This document shows positions 6,379 through 12,899 of a stretch of 12,899 nucleotides of DNA, piece by piece. Source of the stretch: Eubacterium sp. UBA3782 (lineage in GTDB: Bacteria > Bacillota > Clostridia > Lachnospirales > Lachnospiraceae). Position 1 is the stretch's first letter, and every line of letters starts with the position of its first letter. The notes under the pieces were generated by a model, which saw nothing but the letters and a program-made list of their open reading frames with translations, did not search any database and was not told the origin of the DNA. The stretch lies in NCBI GenBank assembly GCA_002368795.1, contig DFFG01000082.1, positions 1 to 12,899 on the forward strand, written 5' to 3'. A program made the position numbers and the translations under genes.

Positions 6379-6407
6379 ATCGTACACGAAATTCAAGGAT
6401 AAAGCAA
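6379..6407 (-). promoter_or_regulatory. Predicted promoter of the hisH-hisF-ung-flippase cluster
   Basis: TTGCTT (6407-6402) and TACGAT (6384-6379) are separated by exactly 17 bases on the minus strand. Both boxes are imperfect (four matches each to the consensus), so this is a moderate call. I found no convincing promoter for the divergent transporter gene in the same gap. Confidence 0.45.
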
Positions 6408-6468
6408 GACATACGGCCAGGATGACAGAAGCCATAAAGCGCCCTTCCACCCTGACCAGAGGTTCGTT

Positions 6469-7425
6469 ATGACAGGCAGTACCCAGCATTCTCTGAAACT
6501 TAGACACTCCTTTTATCTTCTTCTCGCCGCCTTCCTCTGGGGAACGACCTTTGTGGCCCAGAGCATCGCGACCGATCTGATCGGACCCTTTACCTACAAT
6601 GCGGCCCGCTTCTTTCTCGGATCTGCCGTTCTTCTCCCCCTGGCAATTGTAACCGGGCGGATCGATCCCCTGGCAGCAAACTATCGCGGCAGTGAGATCC
6701 CCGGCATCTCAAGGAACCGCGCCTCGCGTATCCGGGATCTGGCCATCGGCGGCATCGCCTGCGGCCTGTGCCTGTTCCTCGCCGGCGGCTTCCAGCAGAT
6801 CGGCATTATCTACACCACGGCAGGCAAGTCCGGTTTCGTGACCGCCCTGTACATCATCCTGGTCCCGGTCATCGGACTGTTTTTCCACCGGAAAAGCTCG
6901 CCCATGATCTGGGCAGCGATCCTCATCGCCGTCGCCGGCTTTTACCTGCTCTGCGTGACAGAAGACCTCTCCATCAACCGGGGCGACGTGATCACACTGG
7001 GATCCTCCTTCATGTTTGCCTGCCACATCCTGACCATCGACCACTTCTCTCCCAGAGTAAACGGGATACAGCTCTCCTGCGTCCAGTTCTTCACGGCAGG
7101 CATGCTGTCCCTGATCCCGGCCTTTCTTCTGGAAACGCCGTCCTTCGCCGTGATCCTGAACTCCTGGATGCCCATCTGCTATGCCGGCATCCTCTCCAGC
7201 GGCGTAGCCTACACCCTGCAGATCATCGGACAGCGAGGCATCCATCCGACAGTCGCCTCCCTGCTGATGAGCCTCGAGTCGGTAATCTCCGTCCTATCCG
7301 GATGGCTGATCCTGGGAGATGCCATGAGCCTGCGCGAAATCGCCGGATGCGCACTGGTCTTCGCCGGCGTCATCCTGGCCCAGCTCCCCTCCCGGTCCTG
7401 TGCCAAAAACACAGAAGCAATATAA
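6469..7425 (+). CDS. EamA/DMT-superfamily transporter, substrate unknown
   Basis: This inner-membrane protein of 318 residues has about ten hydrophobic helices arranged as two EamA repeats (roughly residues 14-165 and 170-305). The first repeat has the typical LAAFLWGTTFVAQ opening (19-31) and TAGKSGFVTALY (117-128). The second has the typical SLESVISVLSGWLILGD end (268-284), characteristic of drug/metabolite transporter exporters. Members export amino acids, metabolites or drugs; the sequence does not tell which. An AGAGG site (6458-6462) lies 6 bases before the ATG. The gene is alone on the plus strand, divergent from hisH and convergent with the YerC-type regulator. Its position between hisHF and a possible histidine regulator makes amino-acid export a guess only. 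Confidence 0.92.
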   Translation: MTGSTQHSLKLRHSFYLLLAAFLWGTTFVAQSIATDLIGPFTYNAARFFLGSAVLLPLAIVTGRIDPLAANYRGSEIPGISRNRASRIRDLAIGGIACGLCLFLAGGFQQIGIIYTTAGKSGFVTALYIILVPVIGLFFHRKSSPMIWAAILIAVAGFYLLCVTEDLSINRGDVITLGSSFMFACHILTIDHFSPRVNGIQLSCVQFFTAGMLSLIPAFLLETPSFAVILNSWMPICYAGILSSGVAYTLQIIGQRGIHPTVASLLMSLESVISVLSGWLILGDAMSLREIAGCALVFAGVILAQLPSRSCAKNTEAI

Positions 7426-7503
7426 AGGTAACCAAGGCAAGCTCTGTCCTCTGGCAACCTGCCCATACCTGCGCACCGACCCGATCCTTATAAACAAAAA
7501 AGC

Positions 7504-7673
7504 GGGCCTGTCGCACTAAGCATTTGATACAAAAGTATTCTTACGGGAAGCGCTCCCGCTCTGTCCTCGCGCAGTGGCACTAAGTCGGAATCAGAAGATT
7601 CCTCCAAGTGCCAGCGCTGCGGATGTTCCCTTCAGAATATTTATGCACACCTTTTGCTTAATGCGACAGCCCC
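7504..7673. mobile_element. MITE-like 170-bp element with terminal inverted repeats
   Basis: The ends GGGCCTGTCGCACTAAGCA (7504-7522) and, on the opposite strand, GGGGCTGTCGCATTAAGCA (7673-7655) match at 17 of 19 positions. The interior is also an imperfect palindrome: AGTATTCTTACGGGAA (7534-7549) against an ATATTCTGAAGGGAA-like arm (7641-7626), TGGCACT/AGTGCCA, and a central GGAATC-AGAA-GATTCC hairpin (7587-7602). It has no coding capacity, and no clear target-site duplication was found. The ends resemble terminal repeats of small non-autonomous elements in Firmicutes; I cannot assign a transposase family. Confidence 0.6.
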
Positions 7674-7716
7674 ATTCTTTCATGCATGATCAGACAAAAT
7701 TTCGGTGAAGACAAAA

Positions 7717-7803
7717 GCCCCGCCCCCGGAAGACATTAAAGCAAACAATCTGCAGGCCCGACAGGGCCGAAGCCGTTTGCGTAATGCCTTCCGGAGGCGG
7801 GGC
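7717..7803 (-). repeat. Structured palindromic repeat, copy 3 (inverted; likely terminator of the YerC-type gene)
   Basis: Read on the minus strand, this 87-nt unit is nearly the same as copy 2 at 1638-1724. Its arms 7803-7788 and 7732-7717 pair over 16 positions with one U-G pair. The inner stem GCAAAC/GTTTGC is perfect here, and the apical GGCCC-TGTC-GGGCC hairpin is kept. TTTTGTCTTC follows the 3' arm on the minus strand, 25 bases behind the regulator's stop codon, so it is placed as that gene's intrinsic terminator. On the plus strand no T-run follows. Confidence 0.9.
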
Positions 7804-7828
7804 TCTATGCAATATCACTCTCTCGCTC

Positions 7829-8134
7829 TTATTTCTCGCCCTGTTCTTCCTTTTCTACCCGCTCCAGCGCCAGCATGTAGCCGTCGTTGCCGTATTCCAG
7901 CGAACGGTTCACCCGGCTGATCGTGGCCGTGGATGCTCCGGTCTTTCTGGAAATGTCCAGGTAGGTCATGTTGCTGCGAAGAAGCCTGGCTACCTCCAGA
8001 CGCTGTGCCAGGGAAAGCAGTTCATTGACCGTACACACATCTTCAAAAAACAGATAGCATTCCTCTACTGTCTTCAGGGTAAGAACCGAGCGGAACAGCT
8101 GATCGACTTCCGGTGTATGTATGCTTTTACTCAC
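7829..8134 (-). CDS. yerC: YerC/YecD-type TrpR-like DNA-binding regulator
   Basis: This helical protein of 101 residues belongs to the YerC/YecD group of the TrpR superfamily. The core ELLSLAQRLEVARLL (38-52) leads into a helix-turn-helix, TYLDISRKTGASTATISRVNRSL (57-79), followed by a short charged tail. Length and motif order match the family. Translation starts at GTG (8134-8132), with AGGAGG (8149-8144) nine bases upstream. The gene has its own promoter and a repeat-derived terminator, so it forms a single-gene unit. From memory, B. subtilis YerC and relatives have been proposed as histidine-biosynthesis repressors (HisR). The nearby hisHF pair fits that idea, but the effector and operator are not shown by this sequence. 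Confidence 0.93.
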   Translation of the reverse strand: MSKSIHTPEVDQLFRSVLTLKTVEECYLFFEDVCTVNELLSLAQRLEVARLLRSNMTYLDISRKTGASTATISRVNRSLEYGNDGYMLALERVEKEEQGEK

Positions 8135-8179
8135 GATACCTTTCCTCCTGTTCTAGCCTGCTGTAAGGCCTGACAATAT

Positions 8180-8208
8180 ATTTTATCATGGTAAAGCATT
8201 AAATTCAA
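8180..8208 (-). promoter_or_regulatory. Predicted sigma-A promoter of the YerC-type regulator gene
   Basis: TTGAAT (8208-8203) and TAAAAT (8185-8180) are 17 bases apart, with TGA giving an extended -10. The promoter overlaps the region right behind the ribF stop codon (8211). The start would be near 8173, followed by a small GCCT/AGGC hairpin and then the AGGAGG site. No terminator separates it from ribF, so some read-through is possible. Confidence 0.7.
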
Positions 8209-8210
8209 CA

Positions 8211-9176
8211 TCATACGGATAATATATTTTGCATCTCCGAGGGAATATTTTCTTTTTCCGCTCTTTGCCGGGCAAAATAGCTTTTTGCCCCGTCCAGATC
8301 TTTTCCAATCTGCTCTTTTAGCTCATCAAGGCTGGCAAATTTCTTCTCCGGTCTGGTGAAGGTCAGCAGCACGACCAGCGCGTTTTCTCCATAAAGCTCG
8401 TTGGAACAGCCAAGCAGATGAGTCTCAACCCCCAGGGCATCGCCATTTACCGTAGGCTTGCAGCCGATATTGGAAATGCTGTCAAACCATTTCCCGTCCA
8501 CAAAGGTCCGGGAGAGACATACCCCGTTTGGCGGGAGCAGCTTATGCTCATCCGGCACCAGATTGATCGTCGGAAAGCCGAGGGAGTGTCCCAGGTGTCT
8601 GCCGCGGACGATTTTCCCGCTGAGGAAGAAGGGATATCCAAGCAAGCTGGCAGCTTTTTCCAGATGGCCTGCTTCTGTCTCCCTGCGGATCCGGCTGCTG
8701 CTGATATCCACCCCCATCTCCTGCTCCTTGGGCAGAACCTCAAGCGAAAACCCGTACCGGGAGGAAAGCTCCTCCAGCATCTCCGGAGAGCCCTTTCTGT
8801 CCTTCCCAAAGCGAAAATCAGGGCCGACGATGACCGCTCTTGCCCGCAGCCGTTCTGCCAGGATCTCCCGGACAAAATCTTCTGCCTCCATACCCTTGAG
8901 CGCCTGTGTAAACGGACAGGCCATCACCAGATCCACCGACAGCTCCCGAAAGACCTCCTGCCGCTCATCGCTGGTCAGCAGCAGCTTCTGTCCTGCCGGA
9001 AGGCCCTGGCTCGTATCAAAGGTGTAGATAGCCGAATCCCAGCCGTTCTCCTCGGCCAGCTCACGGACACGTCGGATCAGCTTCTGATGCCCGCGGTGCA
9101 CGCCGTCAAATTTTCCCAGCGTCACCGCTGTTTCTTTTTCTGACCGGTAATTCATCCAGTCTGTAACGTATCTCAA
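8211..9176 (-). CDS. ribF: Bifunctional riboflavin kinase/FAD synthetase
   Basis: RibF phosphorylates riboflavin to FMN and adenylates FMN to FAD. With the TTG start chosen here it has 321 residues, close to the family norm of about 310. The N-terminal FAD synthetase half shows GKFDGVHRGH (21-30), VGPDFRFGKDRKG (117-129) and ISSSRIRR (158-165). The C-terminal flavokinase half shows GRHLGHSLGFPTINL (192-206) and the catalytic-glutamate segment ETHLL (251-255). The start at TTG 9176-9174 is chosen because GAGGA (9188-9184) lies 7 bases upstream, overlapping the truB stop. The next ATG (9155) has no such site, and the long in-frame upstream reading only shadows truB. It is the last gene of the infB cluster. 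Confidence 0.95.
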   Translation of the reverse strand: MRYVTDWMNYRSEKETAVTLGKFDGVHRGHQKLIRRVRELAEENGWDSAIYTFDTSQGLPAGQKLLLTSDERQEVFRELSVDLVMACPFTQALKGMEAEDFVREILAERLRARAVIVGPDFRFGKDRKGSPEMLEELSSRYGFSLEVLPKEQEMGVDISSSRIRRETEAGHLEKAASLLGYPFFLSGKIVRGRHLGHSLGFPTINLVPDEHKLLPPNGVCLSRTFVDGKWFDSISNIGCKPTVNGDALGVETHLLGCSNELYGENALVVLLTFTRPEKKFASLDELKEQIGKDLDGAKSYFARQRAEKENIPSEMQNILSV

Positions 9177-9186
9177 TCTTCTGTCC

Positions 9187-10083
9187 TCAGTCCGATCCCG
9201 AGGGATCATAAAACATTTTTTCCAGCTTGAGCAGACCGCTGGCGGTGTCCGCACGGCAGATGCCGATAAAATGGTCCGCCGAATCATACAGCCGGTACTG
9301 CGTCTCCTCCGAAAGCCCTTCCATGGGTACCGGATTGCCATTGTGCACAAGAGCGTCCTGCTCCGGCGTTGTATGCAATGCGGGCCGGTCGGCAAACAGA
9401 CGGTCCACCGGAACAAGGATCCGGGAAAGCTCCCCCTCCTCATGGATCCGGCTGACATCCGCAAGGCGCAGGGCATCCTCGATATGGAAGGTTCCAACCC
9501 TCGTCCTTGTCAGATGCTCCATGCAGCCGCCGCAGCCAAGCTTATCCCCGACATCGCTGCACAGGGTCCGGATATACGTGCCCTTTGAACAGGTGACCCG
9601 GATGCGGAGCCTTGGTATCTCTACCGAGAGCAGCCGGATCTCATGAAAGTACACGGGTCTTGGCTCCCGCTCGATGGTCTTTCCCTCCCTGGCAAGCTCA
9701 TAGAGCTTTTTTCCATTGTGCTTGAGCGCGGAATACATCGGGGGGATCTGCATCTGGCGGCCGACGAAAGAAGCGAGGACCTCCTCTGCTTCTTCTGCGG
9801 TGACCTGTACATCTCTTTTTTCCAGCACCTTTCCGGAGGTATCCTGAGTATCGGTCGAAACACCAAGAAGCAGAACGGCTTCGTAGGTCTTGGTCTCTCC
9901 GGCCAGCATATCGCACAGCCTTGTCGCCTTTCCAAGGCAGACCGGCAGCACGCCCTCTGCGTCCGGATCCAGTGTTCCGGTATGCCCGATCTTTTTCTGC
10001 CGGAGGATCCCCCGAAGCTTCGCCACCACATCATGCGAGGTAAAGCCAGGCTCCTTGTAAATATTCAGTACACCGTTTAACAT
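9187..10083 (-). CDS. truB: tRNA pseudouridine-55 synthase
   Basis: TruB isomerises U55 in the T-loop of most tRNAs to pseudouridine. The protein has 298 residues, the normal Firmicute size. The N-terminal NGVLNIYKEPGFTSHDVV is followed by the catalytic motif GHTGTLDPDAEGVLP (33-47) with nucleophile Asp39. Further family segments are KTYEA, RVTCSKGTYIRTLCSDVG (163-180) and a C-terminal PUA-like part. The ATG overlaps the end of nrnA in ATGTTAA (7 bases shared), and an AAGGA site lies inside nrnA, which indicates translational coupling. The stop codon in turn overlaps the ribosome binding site of ribF. Confidence 0.97.
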   Translation of the reverse strand: MLNGVLNIYKEPGFTSHDVVAKLRGILRQKKIGHTGTLDPDAEGVLPVCLGKATRLCDMLAGETKTYEAVLLLGVSTDTQDTSGKVLEKRDVQVTAEEAEEVLASFVGRQMQIPPMYSALKHNGKKLYELAREGKTIEREPRPVYFHEIRLLSVEIPRLRIRVTCSKGTYIRTLCSDVGDKLGCGGCMEHLTRTRVGTFHIEDALRLADVSRIHEEGELSRILVPVDRLFADRPALHTTPEQDALVHNGNPVPMEGLSEETQYRLYDSADHFIGICRADTASGLLKLEKMFYDPSGSD

Positions 10084-11030
10084 TCCAGTTCCTTTTCAAA
10101 ATAGACGGTCAGGCTGTTGATCACATCGTAGACCGAGCCTGCCGCCATGCTGCAGCCGGCTGCCCGGATATGCCCGCCGCCGCCAAAATGCCTTGCGATC
10201 TGGCTGACGTCGACCTTGTGCCGGGACCTGAGGCTGACCTTGTACATACCCGGATCGGTCTCATGGATAAATATGGCCGCCTCGACGCCCTCCGTGTTGC
10301 GCAGCTGGGCAACGATGCCGTCCAGATCCTTTGCCGTCACGCCATAAAAATCCAGATCCTTCCATTTCAGGCAGCCGATGATCAGCTGGCCCCCAAACAG
10401 GAGGATGCTCTCCATCAATACTCTTCCCATGACCTGGTTCTGGATATAAGTCTTCTGGTAGAAGGTCTCATCCACGATCCGGGAAAAATCGATCCCCTTT
10501 TCCATCAGCACAGCGGCTGTCCGCATCGTCTCCGGAGATGTGGAGGAATACTGGAAAACGCCCGTATCGTGGACCATTCCCAGATACAGCGCCTCCGCGC
10601 AGGCTTTGGTGATCCTGTCCGGATCCATAAAACGAAAGGCCATCTCACTGGCCGAGCTGGCATCCGGGTCATTGAAAAACCAGGTAAACCCGCCCGGATT
10701 TGTCCGGTGATGATCGATGCAGAGGGTCTTTTTTGCCGTCGCCAGAAGGCCTCCGGCCACGCCGATCCTCTCCTTGCTGCTGATGTCCAGCAGGATCAAC
10801 AGATCATACTCCTCTTGTCTGCATACGTGCCGGACCTTGTCCATATCCTCCAGAAAAGAAAATTTTTCACTTGCCGGCTCGAGATAAACATCCGCCCGGA
10901 CGCCGGGATAGTTTTCCTTCAGATACAGGTATGTGCCCATAACGGAGCCTGCACAGTCTCCGTCCGGACTGACATGTCCGGCGATGGCGCAGGTAGTGAC
11001 TCCGCTCAAAAATTCTTCAAATCTGTCCAA
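10077..11030 (-). CDS. nrnA: DHH/DHHA1 phosphoesterase, NrnA type (nanoRNase/pAp phosphatase)
   Basis: NrnA-type enzymes degrade 2-5 nt RNA fragments and dephosphorylate pAp to AMP, using Mn2+. The protein has 317 residues, as in the family. The DHH domain shows GHVSPDGD (18-25), Asp82 in LLDIS, the name-giving DHH (106-108) and HDTG (154-157). The DHHA1 domain shows FGGGGHIRAAG (282-292). I chose the TTG at 11030-11028 because AGAGGA (11043-11038) is 7 bases upstream and the protein then begins at the expected place. The only upstream in-frame ATG lies inside rbfA and would add 50 unrelated residues. It sits between rbfA and truB as in many Firmicutes. Confidence 0.94.
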   Translation of the reverse strand: MDRFEEFLSGVTTCAIAGHVSPDGDCAGSVMGTYLYLKENYPGVRADVYLEPASEKFSFLEDMDKVRHVCRQEEYDLLILLDISSKERIGVAGGLLATAKKTLCIDHHRTNPGGFTWFFNDPDASSASEMAFRFMDPDRITKACAEALYLGMVHDTGVFQYSSTSPETMRTAAVLMEKGIDFSRIVDETFYQKTYIQNQVMGRVLMESILLFGGQLIIGCLKWKDLDFYGVTAKDLDGIVAQLRNTEGVEAAIFIHETDPGMYKVSLRSRHKVDVSQIARHFGGGGHIRAAGCSMAAGSVYDVINSLTVYFEKELEC

Positions 11031-11076
11031 TCTATGTTCCTCTTGCGGCGAAACAGCATCCGCCGCACCTCTATTT

Positions 11077-11481
11077 TTATTCTTCTTCTGCCGGATCCTC
11101 TGTCCCGGCCGCATTTTCCGCGCCGCTGTCCTGTGCCATGACCTCATCGATGCGTTTAGCCATATTGACGCCATACTCAATGGACTCGTCCAGCATAAAG
11201 GTCAGCTCCGGTGTATTGCGCAGGTTCAGGTTTTTGGCCAGCATCCGCCGGATAAAGCCCATCGCGCTGTTCAGGCCGGCCATCGTGTCGGCCTTTGCCT
11301 TTGCATCGCCCAGTACGCTGATGTGTACCTTGCAGGTCTTCAGATCCGGAGCGACGATGGCCGATGTGACAGAGGTCATCACCGCGATGCGCGGATCCTT
11401 GATCTCTCTGCGGATGATCGTGCTGAGCTCCTCACGGACCGCCTCGTTGATCCTGGTATTCTTCACACTGTTCTTTCTCAT
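11077..11481 (-). CDS. rbfA: 30S ribosome-binding factor A
   Basis: RbfA binds the 30S subunit and assists late 16S rRNA maturation and cold adaptation. The protein has 134 residues. The KH-like fold is recognised from RINEAVREELSTIIRREIKDPRI (10-32), VTSVTSA-like strands and KVHISVLGD (51-59), and the conserved RNLNLRNTPELTFMLDESIEYG-type C-terminal strand-helix, which reads LNLRNTPELTFMLDESIEYG (85-104) here. An acidic tail, ENAAGTEDPAEEE, ends it. A full AGGAGGA site lies 7 bases before the ATG. It follows infB after 108 bases containing two stem-loops. Confidence 0.96.
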   Translation of the reverse strand: MRKNSVKNTRINEAVREELSTIIRREIKDPRIAVMTSVTSAIVAPDLKTCKVHISVLGDAKAKADTMAGLNSAMGFIRRMLAKNLNLRNTPELTFMLDESIEYGVNMAKRIDEVMAQDSGAENAAGTEDPAEEE

Positions 11482-11502
11482 CAGGAATCCTCCTTATATG
11501 AA

Positions 11503-11573
11503 TACAGAACCAGGGCATCGGCACCGGTTCTGTACTGGCTTCACCGGCAGCGGCCCAGTGTCTGCGCCGCTGC
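11503..11573 (-). other. Two stem-loops in the infB-rbfA gap
   Basis: In the 108-base gap, GCAGCGGC and GCCGCTGC (11573-11566 and 11554-11547) form a perfect 8-bp stem. Next, TACAGAACC and GGTTCTGTA (11534-11526 and 11511-11503) form a perfect 9-bp stem just ahead of the rbfA ribosome binding site. Neither is followed by a T-run, so full termination is unlikely. mRNA processing, stability or partial attenuation are possible roles. Confidence 0.55.
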
Positions 11574-11589
11574 GCGATGGTCTGTTTAA

Positions 11590-12899
11590 TTATTTGCGCG
11601 GTACCTCGACCATGATGTAGGCCTCGACCACATCGAGCTCCTGGAGCTCGTTGAATCCGTCGAAGACCAGACCGCACTCGTAGCCCGACTTGACCTCCTT
11701 GACGTCGTCCTTGAAACGCTTCAGGCTGGCCAGGCTTCCCTCGAAGATCTGCTTGCCTTCGCGGCTGATGCGGACCTTGCAGCCTCTCTGGATCGTGCCG
11801 TCCAGCACGTAGCTTCCAGCGATGGTGCCGATGCCGGAGGCCTTGAACAGCTGACGAACCTCGGCATGGCCGGTGACCTTCTCCTCGTAGATCGGCTCGA
11901 GCATGCCCTTCATGGCTGCCTCGATATCATCGATCGCCTGATAGATGACCTTGTAAAGCCGGACATCGACCTTCTCCTGGTCTGCCAGAGATTTTGCCGT
12001 TGCGTCAGGCCGCACATTGAAGCCGATGACGATGGCATTGGACGCTGCCGCCAGGGTAACGTCGGACTCGTTGATGGCACCGACGCCGCTGTGGATGACC
12101 TTGACGACGACCTCCTCGTTGGACAGCTTGAGCAGAGACTGCTTTACGGCCTCTACAGAGCCCTGGACATCTGCCTTGACCACCAGCTCCAGCTCCTTGA
12201 CGTTGCCGGTCTGGATCTGGCTGAACAGATCGTCCAGAGACATCCTGGATTTGGTCTCCTCCAGCAGCTTGTTCTTGCCCTCGGCAATGAATGTGCTGGC
12301 AAAATTCTTGGCTTCCTTGTCGGAATCCAGAGCGACCAGGATCTCACCTGCGTTCGGCACATCGTTCAGGCCGAGCACCTCAACCGGTGTGGAGGGGCCT
12401 GCCTCTTTGAGACGGCGTGAATTCTCATCCATCATGGCACGGACTTTTCCGGAAGCCGGTCCGCAGGCAATGTAATCGCCCACGTGAAGGGTGCCCTTCT
12501 GCACCAGGATGCTGACAACGGGGCCTTTGCCCTTGTCCAGCTTTGCCTCAAGCACAAGGCCTCTGGCCTTGCGGTTGCGGTTTGCCTTCAGCTCCATGAT
12601 ATCTGCTGTCAGAAGGATCGTCTCCAGAAGGTCCTCGATACCTTCCTTGGTCTTTGCGGATACCGGAACAAACTCGGTCTCCCCGCCCCAGTCGACCGGA
12701 ACGAGCTCGTACTCGGTCAGCTCCTGCTTGACGCGGTCAATGTTTGCGCCGGGCTTATCGATCTTGTTGATAGCAACGATGATCTCGACGCCTGCAGCCT
12801 TTGCATGGTTGATCGCCTCGATGGTCTGGGGCATTACGCCGTCATCTGCGGCAACGACCAGGACCGCGATATCTGTGGAATTGGCGCCGCGCATACGCA
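11590..12899 (-). CDS. infB: Translation initiation factor IF-2, C-terminal part (5' end outside window)
   Basis: IF-2 is the GTPase that brings initiator fMet-tRNA to the 30S subunit and promotes subunit joining. The 436 visible residues begin just after the DTPGH (G3) motif, at RMRGANSTDI. They contain the G4 motif NKID and the G5 motif SAK of the G domain (about residues 43-46 and 79-81 counted from the ATG at 12894). Next come domain II (about 95-190), domain III (about 210-310) and the C2 domain that binds fMet-tRNA (GHAEVRQLF...GTIAGSYVLDG to the end). The ATG at 12894 is internal to the gene and not its start. The reading frame is intact to the TAA at 11592-11590. The N-terminal region and the upstream nusA-ylxR-type genes would lie to the right of the window. 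Confidence 0.97.
   Translation of the reverse strand, partial: RMRGANSTDIAVLVVAADDGVMPQTIEAINHAKAAGVEIIVAINKIDKPGANIDRVKQELTEYELVPVDWGGETEFVPVSAKTKEGIEDLLETILLTADIMELKANRNRKARGLVLEAKLDKGKGPVVSILVQKGTLHVGDYIACGPASGKVRAMMDENSRRLKEAGPSTPVEVLGLNDVPNAGEILVALDSDKEAKNFASTFIAEGKNKLLEETKSRMSLDDLFSQIQTGNVKELELVVKADVQGSVEAVKQSLLKLSNEEVVVKVIHSGVGAINESDVTLAAASNAIVIGFNVRPDATAKSLADQEKVDVRLYKVIYQAIDDIEAAMKGMLEPIYEEKVTGHAEVRQLFKASGIGTIAGSYVLDGTIQRGCKVRISREGKQIFEGSLASLKRFKDDVKEVKSGYECGLVFDGFNELQELDVVEAYIMVEVPRK

Larger units (their letters stand above)
7426..7828. other. 403-base convergent spacer holding two inverted-repeat elements
   Basis: No gene is visible between the ends of the transporter and YerC-type genes. 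Positions 7426-7503 show nothing recognisable. A MITE-like element fills 7504-7673, and an inverted copy of the structured palindromic repeat fills 7717-7803. On the minus strand the MITE-like element is followed by CCGCTTTTTTG (7505-7495) and may act as a second terminator behind the regulator gene. Confidence 0.75.

Noticed and set aside
6100..6507. Minus-strand frame overlapping hisH, with a hydrophobic signal-like stretch in the hisH leader
   Set aside because: The hydrophobic stretch is read out of the leader and promoter region, no ribosome binding site precedes it, and the frame runs into hisH in the wrong phase.
7426..7460. Similarity between the sequences right after the transporter and methyltransferase stop codons (AAGGTAACCAAGGCA versus AAGGTAAACCAAGACA)
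   Set aside because: The match is short and breaks down within about 20 bases; it is too weak to claim as a repeat.
10170..11141. Long plus-strand open frame (323 codons) opposite nrnA/rbfA
   Set aside because: It lies wholly antisense to clear DHH phosphoesterase and rbfA genes, has no ribosome binding site and shows no recognisable motifs. It is a shadow frame typical of GC-rich third positions.

Overview
The window looks like chromosomal DNA of a low-copy, moderately GC-rich clostridial Firmicute, most likely a Lachnospiraceae-type organism. The grounds are the gene order infB-rbfA-nrnA-truB-ribF, the start of a SCIFF (six-cysteine) ranthipeptide precursor at the left edge, strong AGGAGG ribosome binding sites, and sigma-A promoters of the TGCTATAAT type. 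The family assignment is inference. No phage, plasmid or large mobile element is visible. Almost every gene is a housekeeping gene.

Layout. Positions 1-101 (minus) hold the first 33 codons of the SCIFF peptide gene, divergent from a RlmI-type rRNA methyltransferase at 238-1509 (plus). A 303-base convergent spacer (1510-1812) carries two tandem copies of a structured palindromic repeat and a strong bidirectional terminator. It is followed by a secreted Ser/Thr-rich membrane-anchored protein (1813-2304, minus). Then comes a minus-strand cluster, listed here in transcription order: hisH, hisF, ung and a MOP-family lipid-linked oligosaccharide flippase (6209 down to 2416). It has a predicted promoter and a folded leader in the gap that separates it from a divergent EamA/DMT transporter (6469-7425, plus).

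A second convergent spacer (7426-7828) contains a 170-bp MITE-like palindrome and a third, inverted copy of the same structured repeat. The repeat lies just behind a YerC/TrpR-type regulator gene (8134-7829, minus), which has its own promoter. The right third is the translation and RNA cluster infB (3' part only), rbfA, nrnA, truB, ribF, all on the minus strand. Two of these genes start with TTG: nrnA at 11030 and ribF at 9176. The nearest upstream in-frame ATGs would give false N-terminal extensions.

How the genes fit together. IF-2, RbfA, TruB and the rRNA methyltransferase serve translation and ribosome or tRNA maturation. NrnA recycles nanoRNA/pAp and RibF makes FMN/FAD. HisH/HisF is the glutamine amidotransferase-cyclase of histidine synthesis, and the YerC-type protein 1.6 kb away is a plausible histidine regulator. 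The most unusual content is non-coding: (i) the roughly 87-nt palindromic repeat with compensatory base-pair swaps between copies, always oriented as a transcription terminator for the upstream gene; (ii) the 170-bp inverted-repeat element; (iii) stem-loops that begin within a few bases of several predicted transcription starts.
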